Shown here in pieces: positions 1 to 7,570 of a stretch of DNA of 64,000 bases. Below the pieces are notes generated by a model. It did no database searches and was not told where the DNA came from. It saw only the letters and a list, made by a program, of their open reading frames with translations. How positions within the stretch are numbered: the first letter of the stretch is position 1; each line of letters starts with the position of its first letter. The DNA is from Anaerolineae bacterium (GTDB taxonomy: Bacteria > Chloroflexota > Anaerolineae > 4572-78 > J111). The stretch lies in assembly GCA_016926805.1 (NCBI GenBank), contig JAFGNV010000090.1, forward strand, positions 100,834 through 164,833. The letters run 5' to 3'. The position numbers were made by a program, and so were the translations under genes.

Positions 1-2
1 TC

Positions 3-44
3 GATACTCATCGCCTGGTGGTGATTGGTGAATTAGCTGAATAA
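3..44 (+). CDS. C-terminal tail of an upstream gene (partial)
   Basis: Frame 3 is open from the window edge to a TAA at 42-44 and encodes 13 residues ending in IGELAE. The next gene on this strand follows 60 bases later. Only the tail is visible, so the product cannot be identified. It could also be a chance open stretch, since 13 codons is short. Confidence 0.3.
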   Translation, partial: DTHRLVVIGELAE

Positions 45-56
45 CCCAGGCAATGG

Positions 57-62
57 TATAAT
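57..62 (+). promoter_or_regulatory. Probable -10 element for the small membrane protein
   Basis: A consensus TATAAT is preceded by TGG, giving an extended -10 (TGn). The matching -35 is weak. It lies about 40 bases before the ATG at 105, leaving a short leader with a GGAG ribosome site near 91-94. Confidence 0.4.
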
Positions 63-104
63 CTTGGCTTCAACCCTTCAATTGAAGAATGGAGAATTGG
101 TTTA

Positions 105-335
105 ATGGCCAAAAGATCACGTCGCGCTCAACGTCGGCCGATAGCATCGGAACGTACCCCTGAAATCACATCTGCTGAAAGCCCTACGCCCGATACTTCG
201 ACCGGGCAACTTGTTAAGCGCAAAACCATAGATTTTGTCCAAGAATACGCCTATGTTTATAAAGAATTGCGCAATGTGTTTATTATCGCGGTGTTGATGT
301 TTGTAGTGCTGGTTGGGTTATCGTTTGTAATCTAG
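105..335 (+). CDS. Small single-pass membrane protein, hypothetical
   Basis: A 76-residue protein with a very basic N-terminus (KRSRRAQRR), a Ser/Thr/Pro-rich linker, and one C-terminal hydrophobic helix at about residues 57-76 (FIIAVLMFVVLVGLSFVI) with only one residue after it. This fits a tail-anchored or single-pass inner-membrane protein with a cytoplasmic basic head, which might touch nucleic acid or phospholipid. A GGAG site and an extended -10 precede it, so it looks like a real gene with its own promoter. I do not recognise a named family. The downstream gene is 376 bases away, so it is probably monocistronic. Confidence 0.65.
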   Translation: MAKRSRRAQRRPIASERTPEITSAESPTPDTSTGQLVKRKTIDFVQEYAYVYKELRNVFIIAVLMFVVLVGLSFVI

Positions 336-370
336 ATTTTTCTTACGCATATTTTCATTTTACCCCGGGC

Positions 371-402
371 AGGCCTCCGAAACGTGCAAGACTTTGGAGG
401 TC
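371..402. repeat. Short inverted repeat in intergenic region
   Basis: CCTCCGAAA at 374-382 faces CTTTGGAGG at 392-400 across a loop of about nine bases. It lies in the 376-base gap between the small membrane protein and the GAF regulator. No T-run follows, so it is not a standard terminator. It may still end the upstream transcript or be a dispersed palindrome. Confidence 0.5.
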
Positions 403-462
403 TATTTCATTTCTCCCTCACATTCAACATTTTGGGTCATTTCGCCGGTTGGCCCGGGATGC

Positions 463-504
463 GTCCAGAATTTTGGGCAACCTTCAGTTGCCCGAAATCT
501 GGAC
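463..504. repeat. Large near-perfect hairpin
   Basis: GTCCAGAATTTTGGGCAAC (463-481) is answered by GTTGCCCGAAATCTGGAC (487-504) around a CTTCA loop, giving a stem of about 18 pairs with one mismatch and one bulge. Part of the same motif recurs near 557-570 (AAATTTCGGAC). The rest of the gap at 336-711 holds no convincing gene: the short open frames there overlap these palindromes and lack ribosome sites. Confidence 0.6.
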
Positions 505-711
505 AAACCAGGGGGGATTCGGGGTGATACCCCCCCGCGCGCCCCGTCTCTCCTAAAATTTCGGACAGACCCTTGACTGGATTGTTCATTGTAAAAAACT
601 CCTTTTTGACTAAAATAAACCCCTGATGAGATTTTTTAGCGCAGCAAGGCTGAGCCCGCAGCAAGACAGACTCTCAGCTTGCCAGGCATCCAATTTGACG
701 AGTAGCGTAAG

Positions 712-2460
712 TTGAACCAAGAGAGCATTGCAACCGAGGCAAACTTAATCAGAACCCTGGCCGTGATTAATGAAATTGGCGCCAGTATCAATCAGTTGGG
801 GATGGGCAACGACCTGTCTGTAACCTTGCGCCTGATTGTGGAAAATGCGGTCCGGGTGGTTGCGGCTGGAACCGAGCGCGAGGTGCAAGCCAGTGCCTCG
901 GCGGTAATTTGGGTATACGACCAGGCCCGCCAGAGTTTTGATCTTGATCTACGGGTATCGGCTGGGGAACCGGCAGGCGCTTCCACGGACGATGTTCCAC
1001 GGCAGGATGGATTGGGGATGCGGGCTATCCGGCAACGGCGCCGGATTCTATCATACCAGGAAACGGACCTGTCGATTCATCCGGCCAAACAGGCAGCTGG
1101 CGCTCGTTCGTTGGTTTGTTACCCCCTGGTTGTCAGCGATGAGGTGGTAGGTTTGCTCTACGTGTATCGGAGCGACAGACGACATTTTAATAGGTTAGAA
1201 TTGTTGACTCTGGATAACTTTGTCAATCTGGCGGCAATGGCCATCCAGCATGGGCGGCAAATGGGCGGAATGACTCAAGCTTTGGAACGCAAGGTAAAAG
1301 AGTTAGAAAAACTGCGTTGGGCGGCCCAGTTGATTGGTAGTCGCCATAACCTGCAAGAAACCTTTCAGGAAATTCTGCAAATGGGTCTGGATATGACCGC
1401 CGCTCAATATGGTAGCTTTGAGTTATATCACAAAGAGAAACATGTTCTGACCATTGCGGCCCTGGCCGGACGCATAGAAGGAATGGCTCCGCCCCAAATC
1501 CTGCCAGTTGACGACCACAGTGTGGTGGGCTGGGTGGCTGCGCGCAAACAGTCAATTCGAATCTCGGATTTACAGCAATCACCCTGGCGGGATATTTATC
1601 ACCCCCTGCCCATTGAGCGCCAGATGCGCTCGGAAGTGGCCGTTCCTTTGATTGGCACAGGGGGTAGTCTGGAAGGCGTACTTAATATTGAAAGTCCCCA
1701 ACCCAACGCCTTCACCGAGGACGACCGGCATCTCCTGGAAGTTCTGGCCACGCAAGCCGTGGTGACCTTGCAGGAAATGCGGCTTCTGGACGCCATGCAG
1801 GAAATTGCCGAGGTATTACTGACTGCGGCTGAGGACGAATTGCTGGCCTTGATTTTAGACCGGGCCTGCGACTTGATCAATGCTTCGGTTGGTTCCATCT
1901 GGACAACCTCGGACACCAAAACCCTGGTTCTGCACAAATCTACCCGGGGCGGACATCAAGCCAAAGAACTCCCCCTGGATGACAGTTTTACCGGACAGGC
2001 CATTCGTCTGCAACGGCCCATCACCATCGACGATGTGCGCGTCCATCCCGATTTTAAGAATAAAAAATTGGCCATCGAACAAGGTTGGGTATCGGCCATT
2101 GTGGTGCCGCTGGTGACACCCGGCGAGCCGGGACACGCCCTGGGGAGTTTCAGTCTCTATTCCTCACACCTGCGTGATTTTTCCGATTGGGATAAGAAGT
2201 TATTAACTTGCCTGGCCAATCATGCCGCCATTGCCATTCAAAATGCCAAAGGGGTGGCCCAGTTAAAGCAGGCTTACAATTTGAGTGAACGCGAGCGTGA
2301 GGTGCTTACCCTGTTGATTCAGGGCCGGACCAACAAAGAGATTGCCGAGGCTTTGACGGTGAGTATCAACACGGTTAAAAAACACGTCCAGAGTATTTTT
2401 ACCAAGCTCAACGTGGACAGCCGGGCCGCCGCCGTGGCCAAAGCCTTGGGGCAGGAGTAG
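712..2460 (+). CDS. Triple-GAF LuxR-family transcriptional regulator
   Basis: A 582-residue soluble one-component or kinase-fed regulator. Three GAF-type sensor domains can be placed at about residues 36-178, 215-355 and 362-507, with a coiled segment (EREVKELEK-like) near 183-205 between the first two. A LuxR/NarL helix-turn-helix follows at 522-580, recognised by LSEREREVLTLL, the turn TNKEIAEALTVS and the recognition helix NTVKKHVQSIFTKL. There is no receiver domain, so input probably comes from ligands of the GAF domains. The start is TTG at 712 with a weak ribosome site, so the exact N-terminus is uncertain. It stands alone between two long gaps, and its ligand and target genes cannot be told from sequence. 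Confidence 0.88.
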   Translation: MNQESIATEANLIRTLAVINEIGASINQLGMGNDLSVTLRLIVENAVRVVAAGTEREVQASASAVIWVYDQARQSFDLDLRVSAGEPAGASTDDVPRQDGLGMRAIRQRRRILSYQETDLSIHPAKQAAGARSLVCYPLVVSDEVVGLLYVYRSDRRHFNRLELLTLDNFVNLAAMAIQHGRQMGGMTQALERKVKELEKLRWAAQLIGSRHNLQETFQEILQMGLDMTAAQYGSFELYHKEKHVLTIAALAGRIEGMAPPQILPVDDHSVVGWVAARKQSIRISDLQQSPWRDIYHPLPIERQMRSEVAVPLIGTGGSLEGVLNIESPQPNAFTEDDRHLLEVLATQAVVTLQEMRLLDAMQEIAEVLLTAAEDELLALILDRACDLINASVGSIWTTSDTKTLVLHKSTRGGHQAKELPLDDSFTGQAIRLQRPITIDDVRVHPDFKNKKLAIEQGWVSAIVVPLVTPGEPGHALGSFSLYSSHLRDFSDWDKKLLTCLANHAAIAIQNAKGVAQLKQAYNLSEREREVLTLLIQGRTNKEIAEALTVSINTVKKHVQSIFTKLNVDSRAAAVAKALGQE

Positions 2461-2473
2461 GATGGATTAAATT

Positions 2474-2500
2474 TTGACTCTCTCTCGCTTGTGCTATAAT
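2474..2500 (+). promoter_or_regulatory. Probable promoter of the LysM/M23 gene
   Basis: An extended -10 (TGC followed by TATAAT at 2495-2500) lies 15 bases after TTGACT at 2474-2479. The spacing is shorter than the ideal 17, but the extended -10 can compensate. Transcription would start near 2507, just before a GGAAGG ribosome site at 2511-2516. Confidence 0.5.
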
Positions 2501-2525
2501 TTGGGTCGAAGGAAGGAATGCGCAA

Positions 2526-3611
2526 GTGGGTCTATATATTGGCCCTCGCCGTGAGCGACGAGGGCGAAAAATATTGCTTTTGGCTGTTGTGGTTTTAATT
2601 GTGACCGGACTATTTGCCTGGCAGCGCGGATGGTTGCCCCAGGAGGCTTTCAATAGGCTGGAAACTATCCAACAACGTATCCTGCTGCCCATTTCGCCTG
2701 TCTCCTCCCCTTTATCAGCCCAACCGCAGCCAGATGAAACCGGGGCCATGTTTAATACCGAGGCCAAGCCGGTGATTTTGGTGAGCACAGATGTGGTTGA
2801 AAATCCCCAAAGCGATGCTTACACGGCTGATCTCTACCGCGATACTAACGCTGACCAAACTATCCCCTGGCCCAACGCCGGGGGCCGGGCCAAAGTTGAG
2901 ACTTATACGGTTCAGGAAGGCGATACGTTATGGAGCATTGCCGCCCAATTTGAGCTAGACATCGACACTTTGCGCTGGTCTAACCCCGATCTGGAGCGTA
3001 ACCCTGATATCGTTTCGGTGGGTACTGAGTTGGTGATTTTGCCGGTGCAGGGAATTTACCACCGGGTAAAGGCAGGAGATACCATTGCGGCCATTGCGGC
3101 CAGGTATGGTGTGGCCGAAGCAGATATTACCAATTATCCTCCCAACGGACTTTACCCCCCCTATGATTTGAAAGCGGGCCAGGGAGTCATTGTTCCCTTT
3201 GGCCGGAAAGAGTTGAATGTTCCCCAACCGTCTCTGTCACCTGAAACGGCGCTGGCCTGGCCGTTGGTCGGTCCGATAACCCAGGGGTATCACCCGGACC
3301 ACTTGGCCATTGACATCGGCGGTCCTTATGGCGCCACCGTTTACGCGGCGGGCGATGGCGAGGTAATCTACGCCCGCTGGGCCGAAACAGGTTATGGTTA
3401 CACCATCATCATTGATCACGGGGCAGGAATGCAAACCTGGTACAGTCACCTCAAAGGAACCTTTCTCCAATCCGGTTTTGTCGCCCGTGGCAACCCCATC
3501 GGCGAGGTTGGCAGCACCGGCCGCTCCTCCGGTCCGCATGTGCATTTTGAGGTACGGATTAACAAAGAACAGGTTAATCCGTTGGAATACCTGCCGGACA
3601 GCCCTAACTGA
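2526..3611 (+). CDS. LysM-M23 membrane-anchored murein endopeptidase
   Basis: A 361-residue envelope protein starting at GTG 2526 behind a GGAAGG site. An N-terminal signal anchor (about residues 15-32) is followed by a linker, two LysM peptidoglycan-binding domains (about 125-172 and 178-226) and a C-terminal M23/LytM peptidase domain (about 250-356). The zinc-site pattern is intact: H259 and D263 in HLAID, H308 in YSHL, and H338/H340 in HVH. It should cleave peptide cross-bridges in murein outside the membrane. The family also contains non-catalytic activators such as EnvC and NlpD, but the complete metal set argues for an enzyme. It converges on a cold-shock gene across a shared terminator. 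Confidence 0.92.
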   Translation: MGLYIGPRRERRGRKILLLAVVVLIVTGLFAWQRGWLPQEAFNRLETIQQRILLPISPVSSPLSAQPQPDETGAMFNTEAKPVILVSTDVVENPQSDAYTADLYRDTNADQTIPWPNAGGRAKVETYTVQEGDTLWSIAAQFELDIDTLRWSNPDLERNPDIVSVGTELVILPVQGIYHRVKAGDTIAAIAARYGVAEADITNYPPNGLYPPYDLKAGQGVIVPFGRKELNVPQPSLSPETALAWPLVGPITQGYHPDHLAIDIGGPYGATVYAAGDGEVIYARWAETGYGYTIIIDHGAGMQTWYSHLKGTFLQSGFVARGNPIGEVGSTGRSSGPHVHFEVRINKEQVNPLEYLPDSPN

Positions 3612-3634
3612 CTTTACGATCTCATTTTAAAGAG

Positions 3635-3673
3635 AAAACCTCGTTTAGCTTCGATGGAGAACGAGGTTTTTGT
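3635..3673. terminator. Bidirectional intrinsic terminator
   Basis: AAAACCTCGTT (3635-3645) pairs perfectly with AACGAGGTTTT (3660-3670), with a T-run on each strand. It lies between the convergent M23 peptidase and cold-shock genes and can serve both. Confidence 0.85.
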
Positions 3674-3678
3674 AAAGT

Positions 3679-3912
3679 TTAAAGTGATAGGTTGGTTGGG
3701 TTCAATCTGGTCACCTTGCTGGCTTGCAATCCCTTGGCGGTTTCTTCCAGCGCAAACTCTACCCGGTCGCCCTCTTCCAGGTAGCGGTATCCCTCCATTT
3801 GGATAGCCGAAAAATGGACAAAGATGTCGTTGGAATTGTTTTCGTGAGTGATAAATCCATAACCTTTGGCCTTGTTAAACCATTTTACGGTTCCGACAAC
3901 CCGCTCATTCAT
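3679..3912 (-). CDS. csp: Cold-shock domain protein (CspA family)
   Basis: A 77-residue single cold-shock domain, close to the usual 65-75. RNP1 (KGYGFI) and RNP2 (DIFVHF) are both present, after the typical opening GTVKWFNKAKG. These proteins bind single-stranded RNA or DNA and melt structure in mRNA. The start is ATG 3912 with an AAGGAGGGA ribosome site about ten bases upstream. A terminator shared with the convergent M23 gene follows. It is probably monocistronic. Whether it is cold-induced or constitutive cannot be seen here. Confidence 0.96.
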   Translation of the reverse strand: MNERVVGTVKWFNKAKGYGFITHENNSNDIFVHFSAIQMEGYRYLEEGDRVEFALEETAKGLQASKVTRLNPTNLSL

Positions 3913-4055
3913 TGGGCCTCTCCCTCCTTATAAGATTTCTTTATGAGCTTGCCGATTCCGCTGCAAGTTTAATATAGACTACATAATTCGTCAAACTGCC
4001 CTTAACATTTTGTAATAAATTGTTATAAACTGTTAGGTTCAATCCCCCCCTTTAT

Positions 4056-4141
4056 GTGCTAGAATAGGATTGTAAACATTTATTCCCTCCTCCTTTTATT
4101 TTTGTTTACCCCCGGTTGGCCCAACAACCGGGGATTTTTTT
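4056..4141 (+). ncRNA. Candidate small RNA with CU-rich anti-SD loop
   Basis: An extended -10 (TGC then TAGAAT at 4060-4065) with a plausible TTCAAT -35 at 4038-4043 lies about 45-70 bases before a strong terminator (4110-4141) on the same strand. No open frame fits between them. The predicted transcript of about 70 bases carries CCCTCCTCC at 4085-4093, complementary to Shine-Dalgarno sequences. It lies in the gap between two minus-strand genes, so the terminator is not explained by either neighbour. This is a prediction only. Confidence 0.4.
4110..4141 (+). terminator. Intrinsic terminator (plus strand)
   Basis: CCCCGGTTG (4110-4118) pairs with CAACCGGGG (4125-4133) and is followed by A and seven Ts on the plus strand. 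Read on the minus strand there is no T-run, so it ends a plus-strand transcript rather than the histidine kinase gene. Confidence 0.75.
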
Positions 4142-4150
4142 ATCTCGGTT

Positions 4151-5338
4151 TTAAGGTCCAGCGGCATGTTTTGATCTTGTAGCTGTTGTTGCCGGCGATT
4201 GCGCTTGTTGCACCGGCAGGGTCACCATAAATGTTGTTCCTTCGCCGGGCGTACTTCTGGCGGTAATGTTTCCTCTGTGCCGGTCGACAACAATCTTGCG
4301 GCAAATGGCCAGGCCAATGCCGGTGCCCTCATATTTACCGCGACCGTGCAAACGTTCGAAAACGTGGAAGATGCGTTCCAAATTTTTTTCATCAAAACCA
4401 ATGCCGTTATCTTCAATCGTCAGTTCACACCATCCATTGTTGATTTTTGCCCGTATTTTTACCAGGGGTGGCTTTCCGGGCTGGTGATATTTGAGCGAAT
4501 TGCCGATGAGGTTTTGAAGCAATTGTCTCATCTGCACGGCGTCGGCCTCGATGGTCGGTAACAATCCGACGGTTATTTGACCTCCGGACTCTTCAATTCG
4601 CCCTTCCAGATCAGTCAACACCTCCGAAGCGATCCGGTTCAGGTCAACCTGTTCAAACGGGTGAGCGCGGGTGGTAACCCGCGAGTAGGTCAACAGGTCT
4701 TCAATCAGGTCTTGCATGCGAGTGGCTGCATTCAACATCCGGTGCAAATAATCAAGGGCCTGTTCGTTCAAAGAACCGGCATATCGAGTGTGCAGCCGAT
4801 GACTGAAGAGTTGAATTTTGCGGAGTGGTTCTTGTAAGTCGTGCGAGGCAATGTAAGCAAAGTTTTCCAATTCACGATTGCTGCGTTCTAAATCGACTGT
4901 ATAGGCCTGTAATTGATCACGTATGGTCCGGTAATCGTGAAGGCGGTTGGTCAGGTCGGTAACATCTTGAATGACAACCAGGGCATAAAAACCGGTGTTA
5001 GCAGGATTGTTAACGGCGACAACAGTGGTGTGTTGGATGCGTGGTTGTCCATTGGGTAGATAGGCCGGGATGATAAATTTATGGAGTTGTGAAGAAAAAA
5101 TGGTGGGCGGGCCGCCTTCAAAAATGTTTTGCAGGCGGCTGAGATATTTTGGCTCGTTTAGATGGGGAAAATAGTTGCCAATGTTGGCGCCCACAATTTG
5201 ATGGCCCAATACATTTGTCCAGTCTTCAAGACAGCGGTTCCAAAAGAGAACAACCAGATCGTCTCGCAACACAAAGGCGCCAACCGGAACGTGATCGAGA
5301 ATATTGAATTGAGCACTGGCCGACCCAATTTCGTTCAT
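4151..5338 (-). CDS. PAS-domain sensor histidine kinase
   Basis: A 395-residue soluble kinase with no membrane segment. A PAS domain covers about residues 10-130, followed by a short coiled coil. The HisKA dimerisation helix carries phospho-acceptor H166 in SHDLQEPLRK. The HATPase domain has the N box (LIGNSLKYHQPG), G1 (DNGIGF), an F box (VFERLH) and G2 (GTGIGLAICRKIV). The layout matches the phytochrome-like or cytosolic PAS kinases of Chloroflexi and cyanobacteria. No partner regulator is adjacent. The lone receiver at 6183-6563 is a possible partner on the same strand, about 850 bases upstream. The PAS signal (ligand or redox) is unknown. Confidence 0.93.
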   Translation of the reverse strand: MNEIGSASAQFNILDHVPVGAFVLRDDLVVLFWNRCLEDWTNVLGHQIVGANIGNYFPHLNEPKYLSRLQNIFEGGPPTIFSSQLHKFIIPAYLPNGQPRIQHTTVVAVNNPANTGFYALVVIQDVTDLTNRLHDYRTIRDQLQAYTVDLERSNRELENFAYIASHDLQEPLRKIQLFSHRLHTRYAGSLNEQALDYLHRMLNAATRMQDLIEDLLTYSRVTTRAHPFEQVDLNRIASEVLTDLEGRIEESGGQITVGLLPTIEADAVQMRQLLQNLIGNSLKYHQPGKPPLVKIRAKINNGWCELTIEDNGIGFDEKNLERIFHVFERLHGRGKYEGTGIGLAICRKIVVDRHRGNITARSTPGEGTTFMVTLPVQQAQSPATTATRSKHAAGP

Positions 5339-5362
5339 ACGCCTCCACTTTAGGACTAAGAA

Positions 5363-5496
5363 CAGGACTTACGCATGTCATTCTGAACCAAGCAAAGCGG
5401 AGTGAAGAATCCCCAGAAATTCTATTGGCAAGTCCACGTTTTAGGGATTTTTCGCTCCCTCTGGTCGCTCAAAATGACATGTTTGCGTAAGTCCTG
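5363..5496. repeat. MITE-like element with terminal inverted repeats
   Basis: CAGGACTTACGCATGTCATT (5363-5382) is answered by the inverted AATGACATG-TTT-GCGTAAGTCCTG (5473-5496), a terminal repeat of about 20 bases with a short internal insertion. The 134-base element carries no open frame. Its core (GTCATTCTGA... GAAGAATCC) resembles a truncated stretch at 14256-14320. It sits in the gap between the histidine kinase and the CheC-like gene. Confidence 0.65.
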
Positions 5497-5577
5497 AGAA
5501 TTTAACAACTTTTCCCTTTATCAGATTGAATCCCTCAAAATTGGACCCATTTGAGAAAGTTATTTAATCCCCAATCC

Positions 5578-6186
5578 TTAGCTAACATTCAGGTTAATCG
5601 CATCGATGGCGCTCAGCAACGCGTCAAACGAACCAACCTCAAAGAGCAGGATAATATCTCCCTCGATACAAAGCTGCTCAATGGTGAAATGGGTATGAGC
5701 CAGAAGAATCGTTGTATCGGCATCCAGTCCGTCGGCCAAAAGGAGCCTTTCAATATTGTCTTCAATGTAAGTGGGAACTGAGTAGTTGATGCGGCGATCC
5801 AAAACATTGCCAATAGACCCCATCACTCCGTTGAGGATGATATTGCCCACTTCGGTGAGCGTCCCAATTCGGATTGAATCGAGATCCGGCGTGGCCGGTT
5901 CCTCACCGGTAAGAACGTCAACAAACTTTCCGGCGCTGTCGGGCGGAAAGACCAGTGAAGCAACTCCAGAGAAAGGCCCCTTGAAGCTGAGACGGACCGT
6001 GGAGAGCTTTTGGCTACCCAGCTTGCCCATTTCCTCTTTGAGCGTGAGGAGAGAAAATATTTTAACATAAGGGACTTCCAGCAGCACCTGCGACTGGAGC
6101 ATACTATTCAACATCCCCGCTGCTCGACCCACGCCAATGTTGATAAGCTCTTTTAAGGTGTCAATTTGGTCTGGAGTGGGTTTCAT
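5578..6186 (-). CDS. cheC: CheC-family phosphatase of phosphorylated receivers
   Basis: A 202-residue CheC/CheX-type protein. The CheC signature (D/S-x3-E-x2-N-x22-P) occurs twice: D9, E13, N16 and P39, then E112, N115 and P138. In the second copy the leading D/S is a glycine. CheC enzymes dephosphorylate CheY-type receivers in the cytoplasm, and CheD often boosts them. It overlaps the upstream receiver gene by four bases (ATGA), so the two are translationally coupled and the receiver is the obvious substrate. No other chemotaxis gene is nearby, so the pair may serve a non-chemotactic circuit. A CheX-like or adaptor role is possible. Confidence 0.85.
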   Translation of the reverse strand: MKPTPDQIDTLKELINIGVGRAAGMLNSMLQSQVLLEVPYVKIFSLLTLKEEMGKLGSQKLSTVRLSFKGPFSGVASLVFPPDSAGKFVDVLTGEEPATPDLDSIRIGTLTEVGNIILNGVMGSIGNVLDRRINYSVPTYIEDNIERLLLADGLDADTTILLAHTHFTIEQLCIEGDIILLFEVGSFDALLSAIDAINLNVS

Positions 6187-6563
6187 TGGTTCTCCTTTCG
6201 CCTGGCACTAAGAACGTTGTCTAATATTTGCTGCAATTGTTCACTGTCAACCGGTTTGTTTATTACCGCCGCCGCCCCAAGTTCCAGGCATTGTTTATGA
6301 GTGCTGGTCTGAACATCCGCGGTAATCACGATCATGGGGATGCTCGATTCTAGCTGCTGGATCTGTTCCAGCAACTCAAAACCATTGGTGCCGGGCATAA
6401 TGAGATCTAATAAAACACAATCTGGTTTATGCGTGGCAATTATTTCCAAACCCTCCCGTCCATTAGCGGCCTCGATAGCCTGGTGGCCTCCTTGCAGCTC
6501 GACAAATCTGCGGAGAACCCGGCGTTGGTATATAGAATCATCGATGATTAGAATTAGAGCCAT
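6183..6563 (-). CDS. Stand-alone CheY-like response regulator
   Basis: A 126-residue single receiver domain without an output domain. The acidic pocket D8/D9, the phospho-acceptor D53 in DCVLLDLIMPG, the T81 switch residue and K103 are all present, so it should be phosphorylated. Its stop overlaps the start of the CheC-like gene by four bases. Coexpression points to a phosphorylation cycle in which CheC resets this receiver. The cognate kinase is not certain. The PAS kinase downstream on the same strand is one candidate, but a separate repeat element lies between. Confidence 0.93.
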   Translation of the reverse strand: MALILIIDDSIYQRRVLRRFVELQGGHQAIEAANGREGLEIIATHKPDCVLLDLIMPGTNGFELLEQIQQLESSIPMIVITADVQTSTHKQCLELGAAAVINKPVDSEQLQQILDNVLSARRKENQ

Positions 6564-6773
6564 AATGCCTACCTTTTACCATAATCTGTTGTGGAGCAGT
6601 TTTGACAATTATAACATGGCGACATTACAATGTCTATGGAATCTAAAAAATTCTTGGACGGCCAGCGCCGGAGAAATTCAAGGCGAGTGTTGATGTGTAT
6701 TCCCAACATCAGCAAAGGACACAATTTGGAGGTAAGTCAGATTGTGGAGTGTTGGTTGGTTGGCTGATTTGCT

Positions 6774-7208
6774 TTAGCCCGACTCGGCCAGACATTTCCG
6801 GGCCAGGTGTTTCAAATAGCTCACAATCGAGTCAATGCCACGCAAACGCTGCATACTTAAAACTTTTTCCAATCCCATCGCCTGGTAGAAGTTGGCGGGA
6901 AGATTGATTACCTGTTCCGGCCTGGCTCCGCGTAGACCTTCACCCAAAATGGCTGCGTAACCGCGCACCGTGGGCGATTGGGGCGCCACGTCAAAATAAA
7001 ACGCCATCCCTCCATTTTCCAATTCGGCGTAAACAAACACCGGGGTCATACATTCGTGGATCTGTTCCATGGTGGTATCCCGGTTCAACCAATCGGGGAG
7101 CGGCGGCATTTTTCCAGCGTATTCAAGGAGTAACTCCAATTTTTCCTGGCCTTCCACCCAGCCAAATTCATCGATAATCTCTTGTAGTCGGGCCGGAATC
7201 TCGCTCAT
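6774..7208 (-). CDS. sufE: SufE-like sulfur acceptor protein
   Basis: A protein of about 144 residues with the SufE fold signature: an N-terminal helical stretch (LQEIIDEFGWVEGQEKLELLLEY), a cysteine in HECMTPVFVYAEL (C53), and the later SPTVRGYAAILGEGLRG stretch. SufE accepts persulfide sulfur from SufS on this cysteine for Fe-S cluster assembly in the cytoplasm. The reading frame extends upstream to a TTG at 7220, but AGGAGG directly abuts that codon. ATG 7208, 12 bases downstream of it, is the better start. No suf genes are adjacent. Confidence 0.85.
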   Translation of the reverse strand: MSEIPARLQEIIDEFGWVEGQEKLELLLEYAGKMPPLPDWLNRDTTMEQIHECMTPVFVYAELENGGMAFYFDVAPQSPTVRGYAAILGEGLRGARPEQVINLPANFYQAMGLEKVLSMQRLRGIDSIVSYLKHLARKCLAESG

Positions 7209-7366
7209 GATTTTGCTCAACCTCCTGGAAAAACAATTGTTTATCCGTTATATTCTAGCCGAAACAGGCGATATGGCGAATTTGCCTTCTGGCGGCTTGT
7301 TCAATATGTTTAGGCGTTGGATGCTATTCATTGAATACAGGCCGCAAATTGCCCCCAATTTCCCCC

Positions 7367-7395
7367 TTCCACTCCCTTCTGAGTCGTGTTATAAT
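7367..7395 (+). promoter_or_regulatory. Probable promoter of the propeller kinase
   Basis: TATAAT at 7390-7395 lies 17 bases after a weak -35 (TTCCAC, 7367-7372). Transcription would begin near 7402 and give an untranslated leader of about 170 bases before the ATG at 7571, which has a strong CAGGAGGG site. The rest of the 7209-7570 gap shows no gene. Confidence 0.45.
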
Positions 7396-7570
7396 TGAAG
7401 AGCCTTTGTAGTTTTTATAATTCACATTAGGCAGTTTCTTCGGCGAGAGTCTCCCAAATCCAATCGGATTTTACCAACCTGGAGACCATTCGATAATGAT
7501 GGAACGGTTGTAGAGATGGGGCAACTGGCAACCTGACTGTTCTGCCCAATCATCTATCAGGAGGGAAACA

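Noticed and set aside
4110..4141. Hairpin as terminator of the histidine kinase gene
   Set aside because: The T-run is on the plus strand only, whereas the kinase gene is read on the minus strand.
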